This document shows, piece by piece, positions 18,237 to 24,906 of a DNA stretch of 39,584 nucleotides (positions are counted from its first letter, which is position 1; each line of letters begins with the position of its first letter). The position numbers were made by a program, and so were the translations under genes. This DNA is from Candidatus Harrisonbacteria bacterium CG10_big_fil_rev_8_21_14_0_10_49_15 (GTDB lineage Bacteria > Patescibacteriota > Minisyncoccia > UBA6257 > 1-14-0-10-44-23): assembly GCA_002773415.1 (NCBI GenBank), contig PFBD01000002.1, positions 14,923-54,506 on the forward strand, in the 5' to 3' direction. A model generated the notes under the pieces. That model was given only the letters and a program-made list of their open reading frames with translations, did no database searches and had not been told where the DNA came from.

Positions 18237-18464
18237 ATGACGACTTTGTCGTTGTCGCTCCCGGGTGGAGGCACGCGGTGCTTCTGCCAGGGGAAGCGGG
18301 TCCGGATTCTGCTGGGCCAGCCGGGCCTGCTGATGGGTGGAGAGGGCGTGATTCACGTCCTGCTCGACCGGCAGGTTGTCGTCCGACTCCCGGACGGTTC
18401 GGTCACCGAGCCGATTCCGGTCGAGTCGCTTTACCTGGTTCCTGTGGACGATGTCGTGGCCTAG
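18237..18464 (+). CDS. GC-rich orphan small beta-rich protein
   Basis: 75 residues, MTTLSLSLPGGGTRCFCQGK onward, with alternating hydrophobic strands (VRILLGQPG, VIHVLLDRQVVVRLPDG) and a C-terminal LYLVPVDDVVA. It may form a small barrel; no family recognised. AAGGAGG at 18220-18226 lies 10 bases before ATG 18237. TTGACA near 18147 and TATAAT near 18172 give a leader of about 55 bases. Much more GC-rich than flanking DNA. Confidence 0.6.
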   Translation: MTTLSLSLPGGGTRCFCQGKRVRILLGQPGLLMGGEGVIHVLLDRQVVVRLPDGSVTEPIPVESLYLVPVDDVVA

Positions 18465-18505
18465 GCCGCAGAAAGGCGAATCGTCTATGGGAAGGGGTTC
18501 GCATT

Positions 18506-18545
18506 GGGGTCTTGCGCGCTGTCAGTGATGTACGCGCAAGATCCC
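18506..18545 (+). terminator. Hairpin after the 18237 orphan
   Basis: GGGGTCTTGCGCG pairs with CGCGCAAGATCCCC over 13 pairs with one G-U, around a 14-base loop. The tail is not T-rich, so the next hairpin at 18579 may be the true terminator. Confidence 0.6.
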
Positions 18546-18578
18546 CTCCAAATTTGAAATATTTTAAGTTGGCGAAAA

Positions 18579-18615
18579 CAAAAAGCCCCTCGACCTTGTG
18601 TCGGGGGGCTTTTTG
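18579..18615. terminator. Bidirectional terminator
   Basis: AAAAAGCCCCTCGA pairs with TCGGGGGGCTTTTT around CCTTGTG. It can end the plus-strand orphan transcript and the minus-strand cold-shock gene. Confidence 0.85.
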
Positions 18616-18636
18616 GGGATTGTAATCCCGGGTGCG

Positions 18637-18837
18637 TTACGCTACGAGAGAAACGTTCACCGCGGCTGGGCCCTTTTCGCCCTCAACCACTTCAAACGTC
18701 ACTTCGTTGCCGACCTGAAGGTCGTCAAACGCTACACCGTTCAAATCCTTAGAGTGAAAGAAAAGGTCCTTGGTCTCGCCCTCGCGGGAGATAAAACCAT
18801 AGCCCTTGTCCATCAATGTCTTGATTGTACCAGTCAT
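18637..18837 (-). CDS. Cold-shock protein, CspA family
   Basis: 66 residues, a single cold-shock domain. RNP1 is KGYGFISRE and RNP2 is DLFFHSKDL. It binds single-stranded RNA and DNA as a chaperone. The gene is convergent to the 18237 orphan. On the minus strand TATAAC lies 5 bases before the ATG, and a second promoter-like TATAAG lies about 65 bases upstream, so a short or a long leader is possible; cold-shock mRNAs often use long structured leaders. The DEAD-box helicase that follows divergently is a common functional companion. Confidence 0.93.
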   Translation of the reverse strand: MTGTIKTLMDKGYGFISREGETKDLFFHSKDLNGVAFDDLQVGNEVTFEVVEGEKGPAAVNVSLVA

Positions 18838-18966
18838 GTGATGTTATAGAACCCATCTCGGAAACTTTTTCCGGATGGACTCTTAATATTTGCTTATAAA
18901 TTTTGCTAAAAAACCCGACCTCGTTTCTTGACTTAAAGATAGTACACTAGTCTCGCTATTTATGCA

Positions 18967-19046
18967 ACCCCGTAGCAGAAAATCGCTATGCTTTGCCAAG
19001 TAGGCTTGGCTTCGCAGTCGCACAGGAGCGATTTACACTACGGGGT
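18967..19046. ncRNA. Structured element with ACCCCGTAG closing stem
   Basis: ACCCCGTAG (18967-18975) pairs with CTACGGGGT (19038-19046). After a small internal loop, AAATCGCT (18980-18987) pairs with AGCGATTT (19027-19034). Inside is the hairpin GCCAAG-TAGG-CTTGGC (18995-19010). It lies between the divergent cold-shock and DEAD-box genes. The outer stem resembles that of the element at 14217-14310. It may be a structured RNA or a palindromic repeat unit. Confidence 0.5.
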
Positions 19047-19083
19047 ATCTATTTAGGCCATTATATGCTACAGTTGGTCAAAT

Positions 19084-20430
19084 ATGAGTACTGAACGAAC
19101 GTTTTCCAGTCTGGGCGTGGCTCCAGGCATTTTGGCTGTCTTAGATAGACTTGGTTTTGTGACCTGCACGCCTATTCAGGAGAAGTCTATTCCCGGTGGT
19201 TTGGAGGGTAAGGACTTGGTAGGTATCGCGCAGACTGGCACGGGTAAGACCTTGGCCTTTGGTATTCCGATGATCCAGGCGGCGCTACAGGGTAAACACG
19301 GCTTAGTGGTGTTACCGACGCGCGAGTTGGCTGCCCAGGTACAAGAGCAGTTGGATAAAGTGGGTGGCAGTCTTGGTATCAAAACGACGATGCTTATCGG
19401 TGGGATGCCGATTGGGCGACAGATCCAGGGCTTGCGCCGAAAGCCACAGATAATCATTGGTACACCGGGCAGAATAATCGATCATTTAGAGCAAAAGACC
19501 CTTTCGCTCGCGGATACTAAAGTTTTGGTTTTGGATGAGGCTGACCGGATGTTAGACATGGGTTTTGCGCCGCAGTTGAAGCGTATTTTGAAGGTATTGC
19601 CGGTGCAAAGACAGACGATGCTTTTTTCGGCGACCATGCCTGAGAATATTATCAGTATTGCCCGGGCGCACATGCAACAGCCAACTCGGGTGGAGATAGC
19701 GCCACAAGGGACGGCGGCGGAGCGAGTGACTCAGGAGCTTTTCTTTGTGCGAAAGCCGGACAAGCCGCGTTTATTGGAAAAGATTGTTGGTGAATACAAA
19801 GGGTCAATTTTGGTTTTTTCCAGAATGAAGTTTGGGGCAAAGCGAATAGCCGCCGGATTGCGAGCGGCTGGGCACAGTGCCGCAGAGATCCACTCTAACC
19901 GAACACTGAATCAGCGTCAGGAGGCTTTGCAAGGTTTTAAAAATGGGAAGTACCGGATCTTAGTGGCCACAGACATTGCCGCTCGTGGTATTGATGTGAA
20001 GGGAATTGAGCTGGTTATAAACTTTGATCTGCCGCAGGCGGCTGAGGATTATGTGCACCGAATTGGTCGCACCGGCCGGGCTGGGGGAGACGGGCATGCT
20101 ATCTCTTTTGCCACGCCGGATCAGCGCCGGGATGTGCGAAACATTGAACTGTTAATCAGAGCCACTTTGCCACAGTCACAGGTGGTAGCGTTGCCGCCGG
20201 CACGGGCTCAGCTAGAGCGCGGTCCCCGCCTTGACTCGGCGAGGCATGCTCGCTCTGACTCGCGCCAATCGGGGCAGGCCCGCGAATACCCAAGTCGAGA
20301 TAATCGTTCTTCCGGCGGCCGACCTAGCGGCCGTTCCGCGGCGCCTCGTTCTAGTGGCTCAAGCTTTTCGCCGGCCCGCCGTAAGCCGGGTTATCGGCCA
20401 AACCGTGGCGGAGATCATCGAAGTAGGTAA
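19084..20430 (+). CDS. DEAD-box RNA helicase, RhlE-like
   Basis: 448 residues with all core motifs: Q-motif CTPIQEKSIPG, Walker A QTGTGKT, PTRELA, TPGR, DEAD in VLDEADRMLDMGF, SAT, and the C-terminal HRIGRTGRAG. After about residue 370 it has a basic low-complexity tail rich in Arg, Ser, Gly and Pro (RSSGGRPSGRS), typical of RNA-tethering extensions. It would unwind RNA duplexes, for example in ribosome assembly. TACAGT at 19069-19074 ends 9 bases before the ATG with no Shine-Dalgarno. Confidence 0.93.
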   Translation: MSTERTFSSLGVAPGILAVLDRLGFVTCTPIQEKSIPGGLEGKDLVGIAQTGTGKTLAFGIPMIQAALQGKHGLVVLPTRELAAQVQEQLDKVGGSLGIKTTMLIGGMPIGRQIQGLRRKPQIIIGTPGRIIDHLEQKTLSLADTKVLVLDEADRMLDMGFAPQLKRILKVLPVQRQTMLFSATMPENIISIARAHMQQPTRVEIAPQGTAAERVTQELFFVRKPDKPRLLEKIVGEYKGSILVFSRMKFGAKRIAAGLRAAGHSAAEIHSNRTLNQRQEALQGFKNGKYRILVATDIAARGIDVKGIELVINFDLPQAAEDYVHRIGRTGRAGGDGHAISFATPDQRRDVRNIELLIRATLPQSQVVALPPARAQLERGPRLDSARHARSDSRQSGQAREYPSRDNRSSGGRPSGRSAAPRSSGSSFSPARRKPGYRPNRGGDHRSR

Positions 20431-20453
20431 TAGGTAAGGAGAATAGTTATAAT

Positions 20454-20891
20454 ATGAATGAAAGATTATCTCTCGGTTCTGAGAGTGTAACTGCGGAACA
20501 GGTTATTAAAGCGATGGTTGCCGCCCAGAATGAGGGCGAAACATTTTCTGAGAGCGCTATTCCGGTGCTGGCGGAGTGGAAGAAGACGCGCAGGGCTGAG
20601 TTGCCGGATACGTTTGAGGGCGAGGTTGCTTTTAAAAGAGAGCATGCTCAACTTTTGGCAAAAGCAACACATATTAGCGCGGCTATCGGCTTGCTGGAAA
20701 AGACTTTGGAAAATTTTGAGGATGAGTTTGCTAAAAATCCACGCCTACGAAAGGAGATTGAATTAGATGTGCGCGATATTAAGGCAATGCATCAGATTAA
20801 CTCGCATAAAAAATTGTTAGATGGCGGTTGGGCGGCAAAAATAGCGGATTCGGAAGAGGAGATTGAGCATCAAGAAGAAAGAGGGAAGTAA
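20454..20891 (+). CDS. Helical protein, unknown function
   Basis: 145 residues, almost entirely helical and charged (LEKTLENFEDEFAKNPRLRK, EEEIEHQEERGK). The last 60 residues suit coiled coil. No family recognised. TATAAT abuts the ATG directly, too close for a leaderless start, so the promoter or the start is uncertain; AAGGAG lies 13 bases upstream. It follows the helicase by 23 bases and may be co-transcribed. The gap after it contains an AGAAACT micro-repeat. Confidence 0.55.
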   Translation: MNERLSLGSESVTAEQVIKAMVAAQNEGETFSESAIPVLAEWKKTRRAELPDTFEGEVAFKREHAQLLAKATHISAAIGLLEKTLENFEDEFAKNPRLRKEIELDVRDIKAMHQINSHKKLLDGGWAAKIADSEEEIEHQEERGK

Positions 20892-20929
20892 TTAGAAACT
20901 AGAAACTAGAAGGGAAACGGTTCAATACA

Positions 20930-20968
20930 AAAAGCGAAGCCCCGAGCCGACGTGAGTCAGCTCGGGGC
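20930..20968 (-). terminator. Terminator of the 21085- orphan
   Basis: GCCCCGAGC (20939-20947) pairs with GCTCGGGGC (20960-20968), with an inner GAC/GTC pair around GTGA. On the minus strand the stem is followed by TTCGCTTTTTG. Confidence 0.85.
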
Positions 20969-20977
20969 GGAATGCGC

Positions 20978-21079
20978 AGGGGAGGTTAGGTTCTTATCCT
21001 GGTCCAGGTCCGTCATGCGGAGAGGACACAATTACCCTTTTAGTCCGCCAGTGGCGGAAACCTTGCCCTGCTGATACGT
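20978..21079 (-). ncRNA. Structured 3' UTR of the 21085- orphan
   Basis: On the minus strand GCAGGGCAAGGTT near 21060-21072 can pair with AACCTCCCCTGC near 20976-20988 with one bulge. The enclosed part holds CCGCC-ACT-GGCGG and CTGGACCAG. The region has no ORF and is closed off by the terminator at 20930-20968. It may be only a stabilising 3' structure or an sRNA released from the mRNA. Confidence 0.35.
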
Positions 21080-21084
21080 GAGCG

Positions 21085-21315
21085 CTAGTTGTCTGCGCTC
21101 TCATCGAGTTCGGCGACGAGTTCTTGGAGAAGGCTCGTCGCGAACAGTCTCAGTTCATCGGCCGGGATGCCGATCTTCTGCGAGAGACTCCCCAGCGTCC
21201 GTCTGAAGGCGCTGGGATCGAATGTCCTGGCGCCCTCCTTGCGCCAGATCTCCTTCAGGAGCGCACGGGCGATCTCGCCCTCGCGCTCCGGGGTCAGTGC
21301 CTGGCCTTTGGCCAT
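21085..21315 (-). CDS. GC-rich orphan small helical protein
   Basis: 76 residues, MAKGQALTPEREGEIARALL onward, fully helical and acidic at the C-terminus (LVAELDESADN). No family recognised. GGAGGT (21321-21326) lies 5 bases before the ATG. Upstream on the minus strand TTGGCA and TATTAA are 17 bases apart. The leader also contains the hairpin GCAGGC/GCCTGC, a possible regulatory structure. It is divergent from the 21500 orphan. Confidence 0.6.
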   Translation of the reverse strand: MAKGQALTPEREGEIARALLKEIWRKEGARTFDPSAFRRTLGSLSQKIGIPADELRLFATSLLQELVAELDESADN

Positions 21316-21499
21316 GGTTCACCTCCAAAAAGTACCTCGCAGGCCAACACAGCCTGCTTGGTATTATTAATACTCCTTTATGTTTATTTTGCCAACTTGG
21401 CGTTATAATGCTACAAAAATTGACAGGAGGGTGATTTTTGGGCAGGGTAGAGGGAGCAGCTTTTGGATCATTGGAAGGACCAGATGGGAAGGAGGACTC

Positions 21500-21946
21500 A
21501 TGCCGCAGTTTGCGTTCATGTTTGATGACATCCACTTCATGGTGACCGGGGTGCGGATGCACGCCTTTCTCCGGCTCGACCTGGAGGAGGATGCCTGGCA
21601 TCTCATGCCCGAGAATGATGAGCAGGCATCCTTTCGCCTGCACCGCGCTTTGGGGTGTATGAACTTCGAGTCGTTCCGCGGTGCCTCGGTGGACTGCAAC
21701 ATACGTCAGGCGAGGTTGCTGATCAAGCCGCGGCCTGGCTACTCCGGCCTGGGGGACGCGGTTCCGTGGGCCTTGAGCGATGGCTGGGACGGCCAGTCCC
21801 TGGCGCAGATGCCACTTCTGGGGGCTCGGCAGGAGATCGCGGAGTTTCTGGCGAATCTGGCGAAGGCGGCGCGGGTCAGGCGCTTCACGCGCTTTGATCC
21901 GGCCACCCGCATCAACTATCGCCAGTTTCGGCGCCAGCCGCACTAG
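21500..21946 (+). CDS. GC-rich orphan protein, unknown function
   Basis: 148 residues, MPQFAFMFDDIHFMVTGVRM onward. It is mixed alpha/beta with a Gly/Pro/Trp-rich centre (KPRPGYSGLGDAVPWALSDG) and a basic C-terminus (RVRRFTRFDPATRINYRQFR). No family recognised. AAGGAGG at 21489-21495 is 4 bases before the ATG. TATAAT at 21404-21409 gives a leader of over 80 bases. GC content is visibly above its neighbours and a strong terminator follows. Confidence 0.6.
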   Translation: MPQFAFMFDDIHFMVTGVRMHAFLRLDLEEDAWHLMPENDEQASFRLHRALGCMNFESFRGASVDCNIRQARLLIKPRPGYSGLGDAVPWALSDGWDGQSLAQMPLLGARQEIAEFLANLAKAARVRRFTRFDPATRINYRQFRRQPH

Positions 21947-21964
21947 AGCTCTGGCAGGTTCGCA

Positions 21965-22006
21965 GCGGGTCCGGCACCTTCGTGGTGCCGGGCCCGCCTT
22001 TATTTT
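21965..22006 (+). terminator. Terminator of the 21500 orphan
   Basis: GCGGGTCCGGCACC (21965-21978) pairs with GGTGCCGGGCCCGC (21984-21997) with one G-U pair, then CTTTATTTT. Confidence 0.88.
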
Positions 22007-22107
22007 GAGGTGTTAATAATCGTGAAAAAGCCGTTTTAAACGCAGATTTTCACGGTTATGCTTTATACAGTAAATATATCTTCTTGGTTAAGGGTATAGT
22101 ATTTAGT

Positions 22108-22173
22108 GAATGCAGGGTATTTTATAGTATCCATTCACCGAATATTGACTTTTATAGATAAATAGACTATACT
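22108..22173 (+). promoter_or_regulatory. Fic promoter with upstream inverted repeat
   Basis: TTGACT (22145-22150) and TATACT (22168-22173) are exactly 17 bases apart, the best consensus promoter in the window. Just upstream, GTGAATG and CATTCAC (22110-22139) form an imperfect inverted repeat that could be an operator. The leader to ATG 22198 is about 18 bases with no Shine-Dalgarno. A further inverted repeat CGTGAAAA/TTTTCACG lies at 22020-22054. Confidence 0.6.
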
Positions 22174-22197
22174 GTCTGTATAACATTATATAAACTT

Positions 22198-23148
22198 ATG
22201 GCTATAACAAAACCAATCAAAGATCGGATTCAGGCTCTTAAGGCCGAATATGACGTCCTCCGCAAAGGCAAGGGCTCGCTTTTGGGCATGATCGACGAGG
22301 TAGAGGTTCCGGAGGCGGTTTATAACTCAAACGCAATTGAGAACTCTACATTGACCCTTAAAGAAACCGAGAAGATTTTACTTGATATGGAAGTATCACG
22401 TGATGTCTCCGTACGCGAAGTCTTTGAAGCAAAAAACCTTGCTAGGGTTACCGATTATATCCGCACTAAATCACAGGAAGGCGAGATCGACAAAGAGACA
22501 ATCCTATTACTTCATCAGATGTTGATTGGTGGTATTGATGACAATATCGCCGGTCGTTTTCGCACCAAAGGAGAATATGTTCGAGTTGGGACCCATATTG
22601 CGCCAGCTCCGGAGCATGTTGAGCGAATGATTGAGGCGATATTGGTTGAATACACTAGTAATCACAATTCTTATTTCCTAGATAAGATTGGTAAATTTCA
22701 TTTGGAGTTCGAAACTATTCATCCGTTTAATGACGGCAATGGCCGTATTGGTCGGGCGCTTATTAACTATCAACTTCAGAGACTTGGCTTCCCAGGTGTC
22801 ATTGTTCGGGATCGGGAGAAAAAAGAATACTATCAGGCATTCGGTGATTATCGAGATAGCTCTTCAGCTTCGCTCAGGACAGGCAAGAGTACCAAAACGA
22901 TGGAAAAGATTTTAGTGCTTGGCCTTATGGAATCACTCCACAAACGCATTACCTATCTGAAAGGCGAGAATATCATTTTTTTGTCTGATTATACGAAGAA
23001 ACATTCTCTGTCGGCACCGGCTCTTGGGAACGCCGCACGTCGTCAAAACATTCCTGCCTTCAGAGAAAAGGGTGTCTGGAAAATTCCAGAGAATTTTTCC
23101 ACCCAAAGCGGATCTGCCTCCGGCGGAAAGTATCAGCCGACTAAATAA
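22198..23148 (+). CDS. Fic-domain protein, predicted AMP transferase
   Basis: 316 residues. The catalytic motif is HPFNDGNGRIGRAL near residue 178. The N-terminal SNAIEN at about residues 44-49 fits the inhibitory [S/T]xxxE[G/N] helix, so it is a self-inhibited Fic with the helix N-terminal. The C-terminal 70 residues may hold a winged helix. Such proteins transfer AMP to Ser, Thr or Tyr of targets. Around residues 220-233 the sequence SSSASLRTGKSTKT comes from a repeat-like DNA segment. The C-terminus (SGSASGGKYQPTK) is also repeat-like. A RhuM gene follows within 30 bases. Confidence 0.85.
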   Translation: MAITKPIKDRIQALKAEYDVLRKGKGSLLGMIDEVEVPEAVYNSNAIENSTLTLKETEKILLDMEVSRDVSVREVFEAKNLARVTDYIRTKSQEGEIDKETILLLHQMLIGGIDDNIAGRFRTKGEYVRVGTHIAPAPEHVERMIEAILVEYTSNHNSYFLDKIGKFHLEFETIHPFNDGNGRIGRALINYQLQRLGFPGVIVRDREKKEYYQAFGDYRDSSSASLRTGKSTKTMEKILVLGLMESLHKRITYLKGENIIFLSDYTKKHSLSAPALGNAARRQNIPAFREKGVWKIPENFSTQSGSASGGKYQPTK

Positions 23149-23176
23149 ATTTACTTGTGGTGAATAATATTGAATC

Positions 23177-23686
23177 ATGAAAAAGAGAAGTGAAAAGCAA
23201 CAGTTGGTTATCTATCAGGCACCGAGTGGGGCGATTGAGCTGCGCGGGGATTTTTCGCACGAGACTATCTGGGCGACACAAGCAAATATTGCCGAATTGT
23301 TTGGCACAAAAAGACCGGCGATTACTAAGCATCTAAGAAACATTTTTAAAGAAGAAGAGCTTAATGAAAAATCGGTATGTTCCATTTTGGAACATACTGC
23401 CGCGGACGATAAAACATATAAAACGCAATACTACAATCTGGATGCAATTATTGCTGTTGGGTACAGAGTGAATTCGAAGACCGCGACGCAGTTCCGTCAG
23501 TGGGCCACAAAGACACTGCGTGAGCATATTGCGAAGGGCTACACCATTAATCGCAGACAGATTGGTAAGAACTACGACGCTTTCATGAAGGCGGTTAGAA
23601 AATTGGTGGCTGAGCCTATTTTAGCTGAATGCGCCACCCGGGTGGCGTATTCAGGGGAGCAGTTTCGATTTGAAAAAGGATCGTAA
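23177..23686 (+). CDS. RhuM-family protein, C-terminally altered
   Basis: 169 residues. The first 130 follow RhuM closely: IWATQANIAELFGTKRPAIT (an HTH-like segment), NIFKEEEL, YYNLDAIIAVGYRVNSKTATQFRQWATKTLREHI, KGYTI. RhuM proteins are usually over 300 residues and in many candidate-phylum genomes continue into a Fic/DOC part. Here the protein ends soon after a palindromic repeat at 23625-23654 that encodes ATRVAYSG, so it is probably truncated. Role unknown; RhuM genes are common in mobile and defence regions. Confidence 0.7.
   Translation: MKKRSEKQQLVIYQAPSGAIELRGDFSHETIWATQANIAELFGTKRPAITKHLRNIFKEEELNEKSVCSILEHTAADDKTYKTQYYNLDAIIAVGYRVNSKTATQFRQWATKTLREHIAKGYTINRRQIGKNYDAFMKAVRKLVAEPILAECATRVAYSGEQFRFEKGS
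23605..23677. repeat. Direct repeat copy 1 with internal palindrome
   Basis: About 73 bases nearly repeated at 24801-24875. The core is the palindrome CTGAATGCGCCACCC/GGGTGGCGTATTCAG at 23625-23654 with one mismatch. It forms the last codons of the RhuM gene. Confidence 0.7.
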
Positions 23687-23705
23687 AACCAGCATACTGA
23701 CGTGG

Positions 23706-24362
23706 ATGTATATTTTTTTGGATGAAAGTGGCCAGTTCACTAAACATAATCATGAGGAATATTTTGTCGTGGGTTCTTTTACGATTGGTGACCAGCGCCG
23801 GACAGATAAGGCTTTTAGGAGTTGGTTCTGTTCAAAGTTTCCTAAAAAGATGCGCACGCAGAGTGAGATAAAGTGGTCTGCAACAGGGATTGATGATCCA
23901 TTGCGACTAAAGACAATACGGCGCATCGCTAAGCTTGATGTTCGGATTCGATACGGCTTCCTGCTTCGTAAACGGATTCCGGACACTTATCTTAGAAAAG
24001 GTAAAATTGAAGGTGGGTTGCTTTATACTAATATCATAGCCGAAGTTCTAGAGATGTATTTACCTGTTAATGAAAAAGAAATTCACATTTTTTGTGACCG
24101 TCGGTCGCTTAAAGGAATGAAGGTCGCTCAATTTACCCAAGCAATTAAAGCCCACCTGTTGCCTCTTTGTTCTCCGGATACGCTCATCGATGTAGAGATG
24201 ATTGATTCTACCGCAAATGCGAATATTCAGATTGCGGACTGGATAGCGGGAGCTCTTGCATATTATTTAGAGAAGAAGCCTTCTGGTGAAGAATATTATC
24301 GGATTTTAAAAAATAACTTTCTAGGAGAGGGGAAGGAGTTTTTTAATAATCGCTCTAAATAA
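23706..24362 (+). CDS. DUF3800 protein, RNase H-like fold predicted
   Basis: 218 residues. Acidic positions typical of DUF3800 are present: MYIFLDESG at the start, IHIFCDRRSLKGMK in the middle, and MIDSTANANIQIADWIAGAL near the end. This arrangement suggests a metal-dependent nuclease. CATACT at 23693-23698 ends 7 bases before ATG 23706, which selects this start. DUF3800 genes frequently sit in phage and defence islands. It is flanked by the two direct-repeat copies. Confidence 0.82.
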   Translation: MYIFLDESGQFTKHNHEEYFVVGSFTIGDQRRTDKAFRSWFCSKFPKKMRTQSEIKWSATGIDDPLRLKTIRRIAKLDVRIRYGFLLRKRIPDTYLRKGKIEGGLLYTNIIAEVLEMYLPVNEKEIHIFCDRRSLKGMKVAQFTQAIKAHLLPLCSPDTLIDVEMIDSTANANIQIADWIAGALAYYLEKKPSGEEYYRILKNNFLGEGKEFFNNRSK

Positions 24363-24367
24363 AGCAG

Positions 24368-24404
24368 TATCAAAAAAGGCGGCCTAGGGCCGTCTTTTTT
24401 GATA
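24368..24404 (+). terminator. Terminator of the DUF3800 gene
   Basis: TATCAAAAAAGGCGGCC pairs with GGGCCGTCTTTTTTGATA with one G-U pair and a T6 run. Its last four bases are also the start of the next structured element. Confidence 0.85.
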
Positions 24405-24521
24405 GAAGCAGCGTCTTGTAGGATGAAGCTCTCCAGTTTTATCGCAAGTTTCCAAGCGATGTCCCAGATCCTCTGAGGGAACACCGGAGCACCCTATAAG
24501 TTATTATTGCATGCTTCTATC
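24401..24521. ncRNA. Structured intergenic element A
   Basis: GATAGAAGCA (24401-24410) pairs perfectly with TGCTTCTATC (24512-24521), enclosing about 100 bases with internal stems such as ATCGC/GCGAT. No ORF. It is followed after 19 bases by repeat copy A (24541), an order also seen at 25417-25522. A structured RNA is possible. Confidence 0.4.
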
Positions 24522-24540
24522 TGCACTATACCAAAAATTT

Positions 24541-24569
24541 GCGAAAAGTCAATGAATTGTGGATAAGTG
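24541..24569. repeat. GAAAAGTCAATGA repeat, copy A
   Basis: The 29-base unit contains GAAAAGTCAATGAATTG and then TGTGGATAA, the exact complement of the DnaA box TTATCCACA. Copies B and C are at 25493 and 37148. Confidence 0.75.
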
Positions 24570-24588
24570 TCAAATTTGATTTAGGCTT

Positions 24589-24740
24589 CAACTATCCGGA
24601 AATTCCGGATAGTTGAGGATAGGAATGTGCAAAAATTGCACAATGGTGAACACTCTGCCAACTAATTCCAAGTCGGAACTAGTTGGCCAGCTGTTGCATT
24701 TTTTGCAACAGCTCAGGATTATGCAAAAAATGCATAATCC
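24589..24740. repeat. Array of five consecutive hairpins
   Basis: Five inverted repeats in 152 bases. H1 is CAACTATCCGGA, 12-base arms (24589-24615). H2 is TGTGCAA (24626-24642). H3 is CCAACTAATTCC with one mismatch (24658-24686). H4 is AGCTGTTGCA with a T5 loop (24689-24713). H5 is GGATTATGCA with an A5 loop (24716-24740). H2, H4 and H5 share a TGCA-(A/T)n-TGCA core. A 54-codon frame (24625-24789) runs through them. Confidence 0.85.
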
Positions 24741-24800
24741 ACCAAAAAAAGAGCAGCTAGTCGCGCTTGTCACTCAGCCATTGAAGTAGTTTAAAGAAAT

Positions 24801-24875
24801 GGTGGCTGACCCCATTTTCCCTGAATACGCCATCCGGGTGGCGTATTCAGGGGGGGCGGGTTTGATTTGGAAAAA
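24801..24875. repeat. Direct repeat copy 2 with internal palindrome
   Basis: Matches 23605-23677 over its whole length with about 80 percent identity by eye. Its palindrome CCCTGAATACGCCATCC with its complement at 24819-24852 has 17-base arms and one mismatch. The two copies bracket the DUF3800 gene and the hairpin array. Confidence 0.7.
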
Positions 24876-24906
24876 CTCACTAAAAGTGCGATGATGATAT
24901 TATTTT

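Noticed and set aside
18191-18625. 144-codon plus-strand frame over the 18237 orphan
   Set aside because: It runs through both terminator hairpins and lacks the AAGGAGG-ATG arrangement.
21155-21943. 262-codon minus-strand frame across two orphans
   Set aside because: It covers both the 21085- and 21500+ genes and the promoter gap between them. Those genes have Shine-Dalgarno sequences and terminators, this frame has neither.
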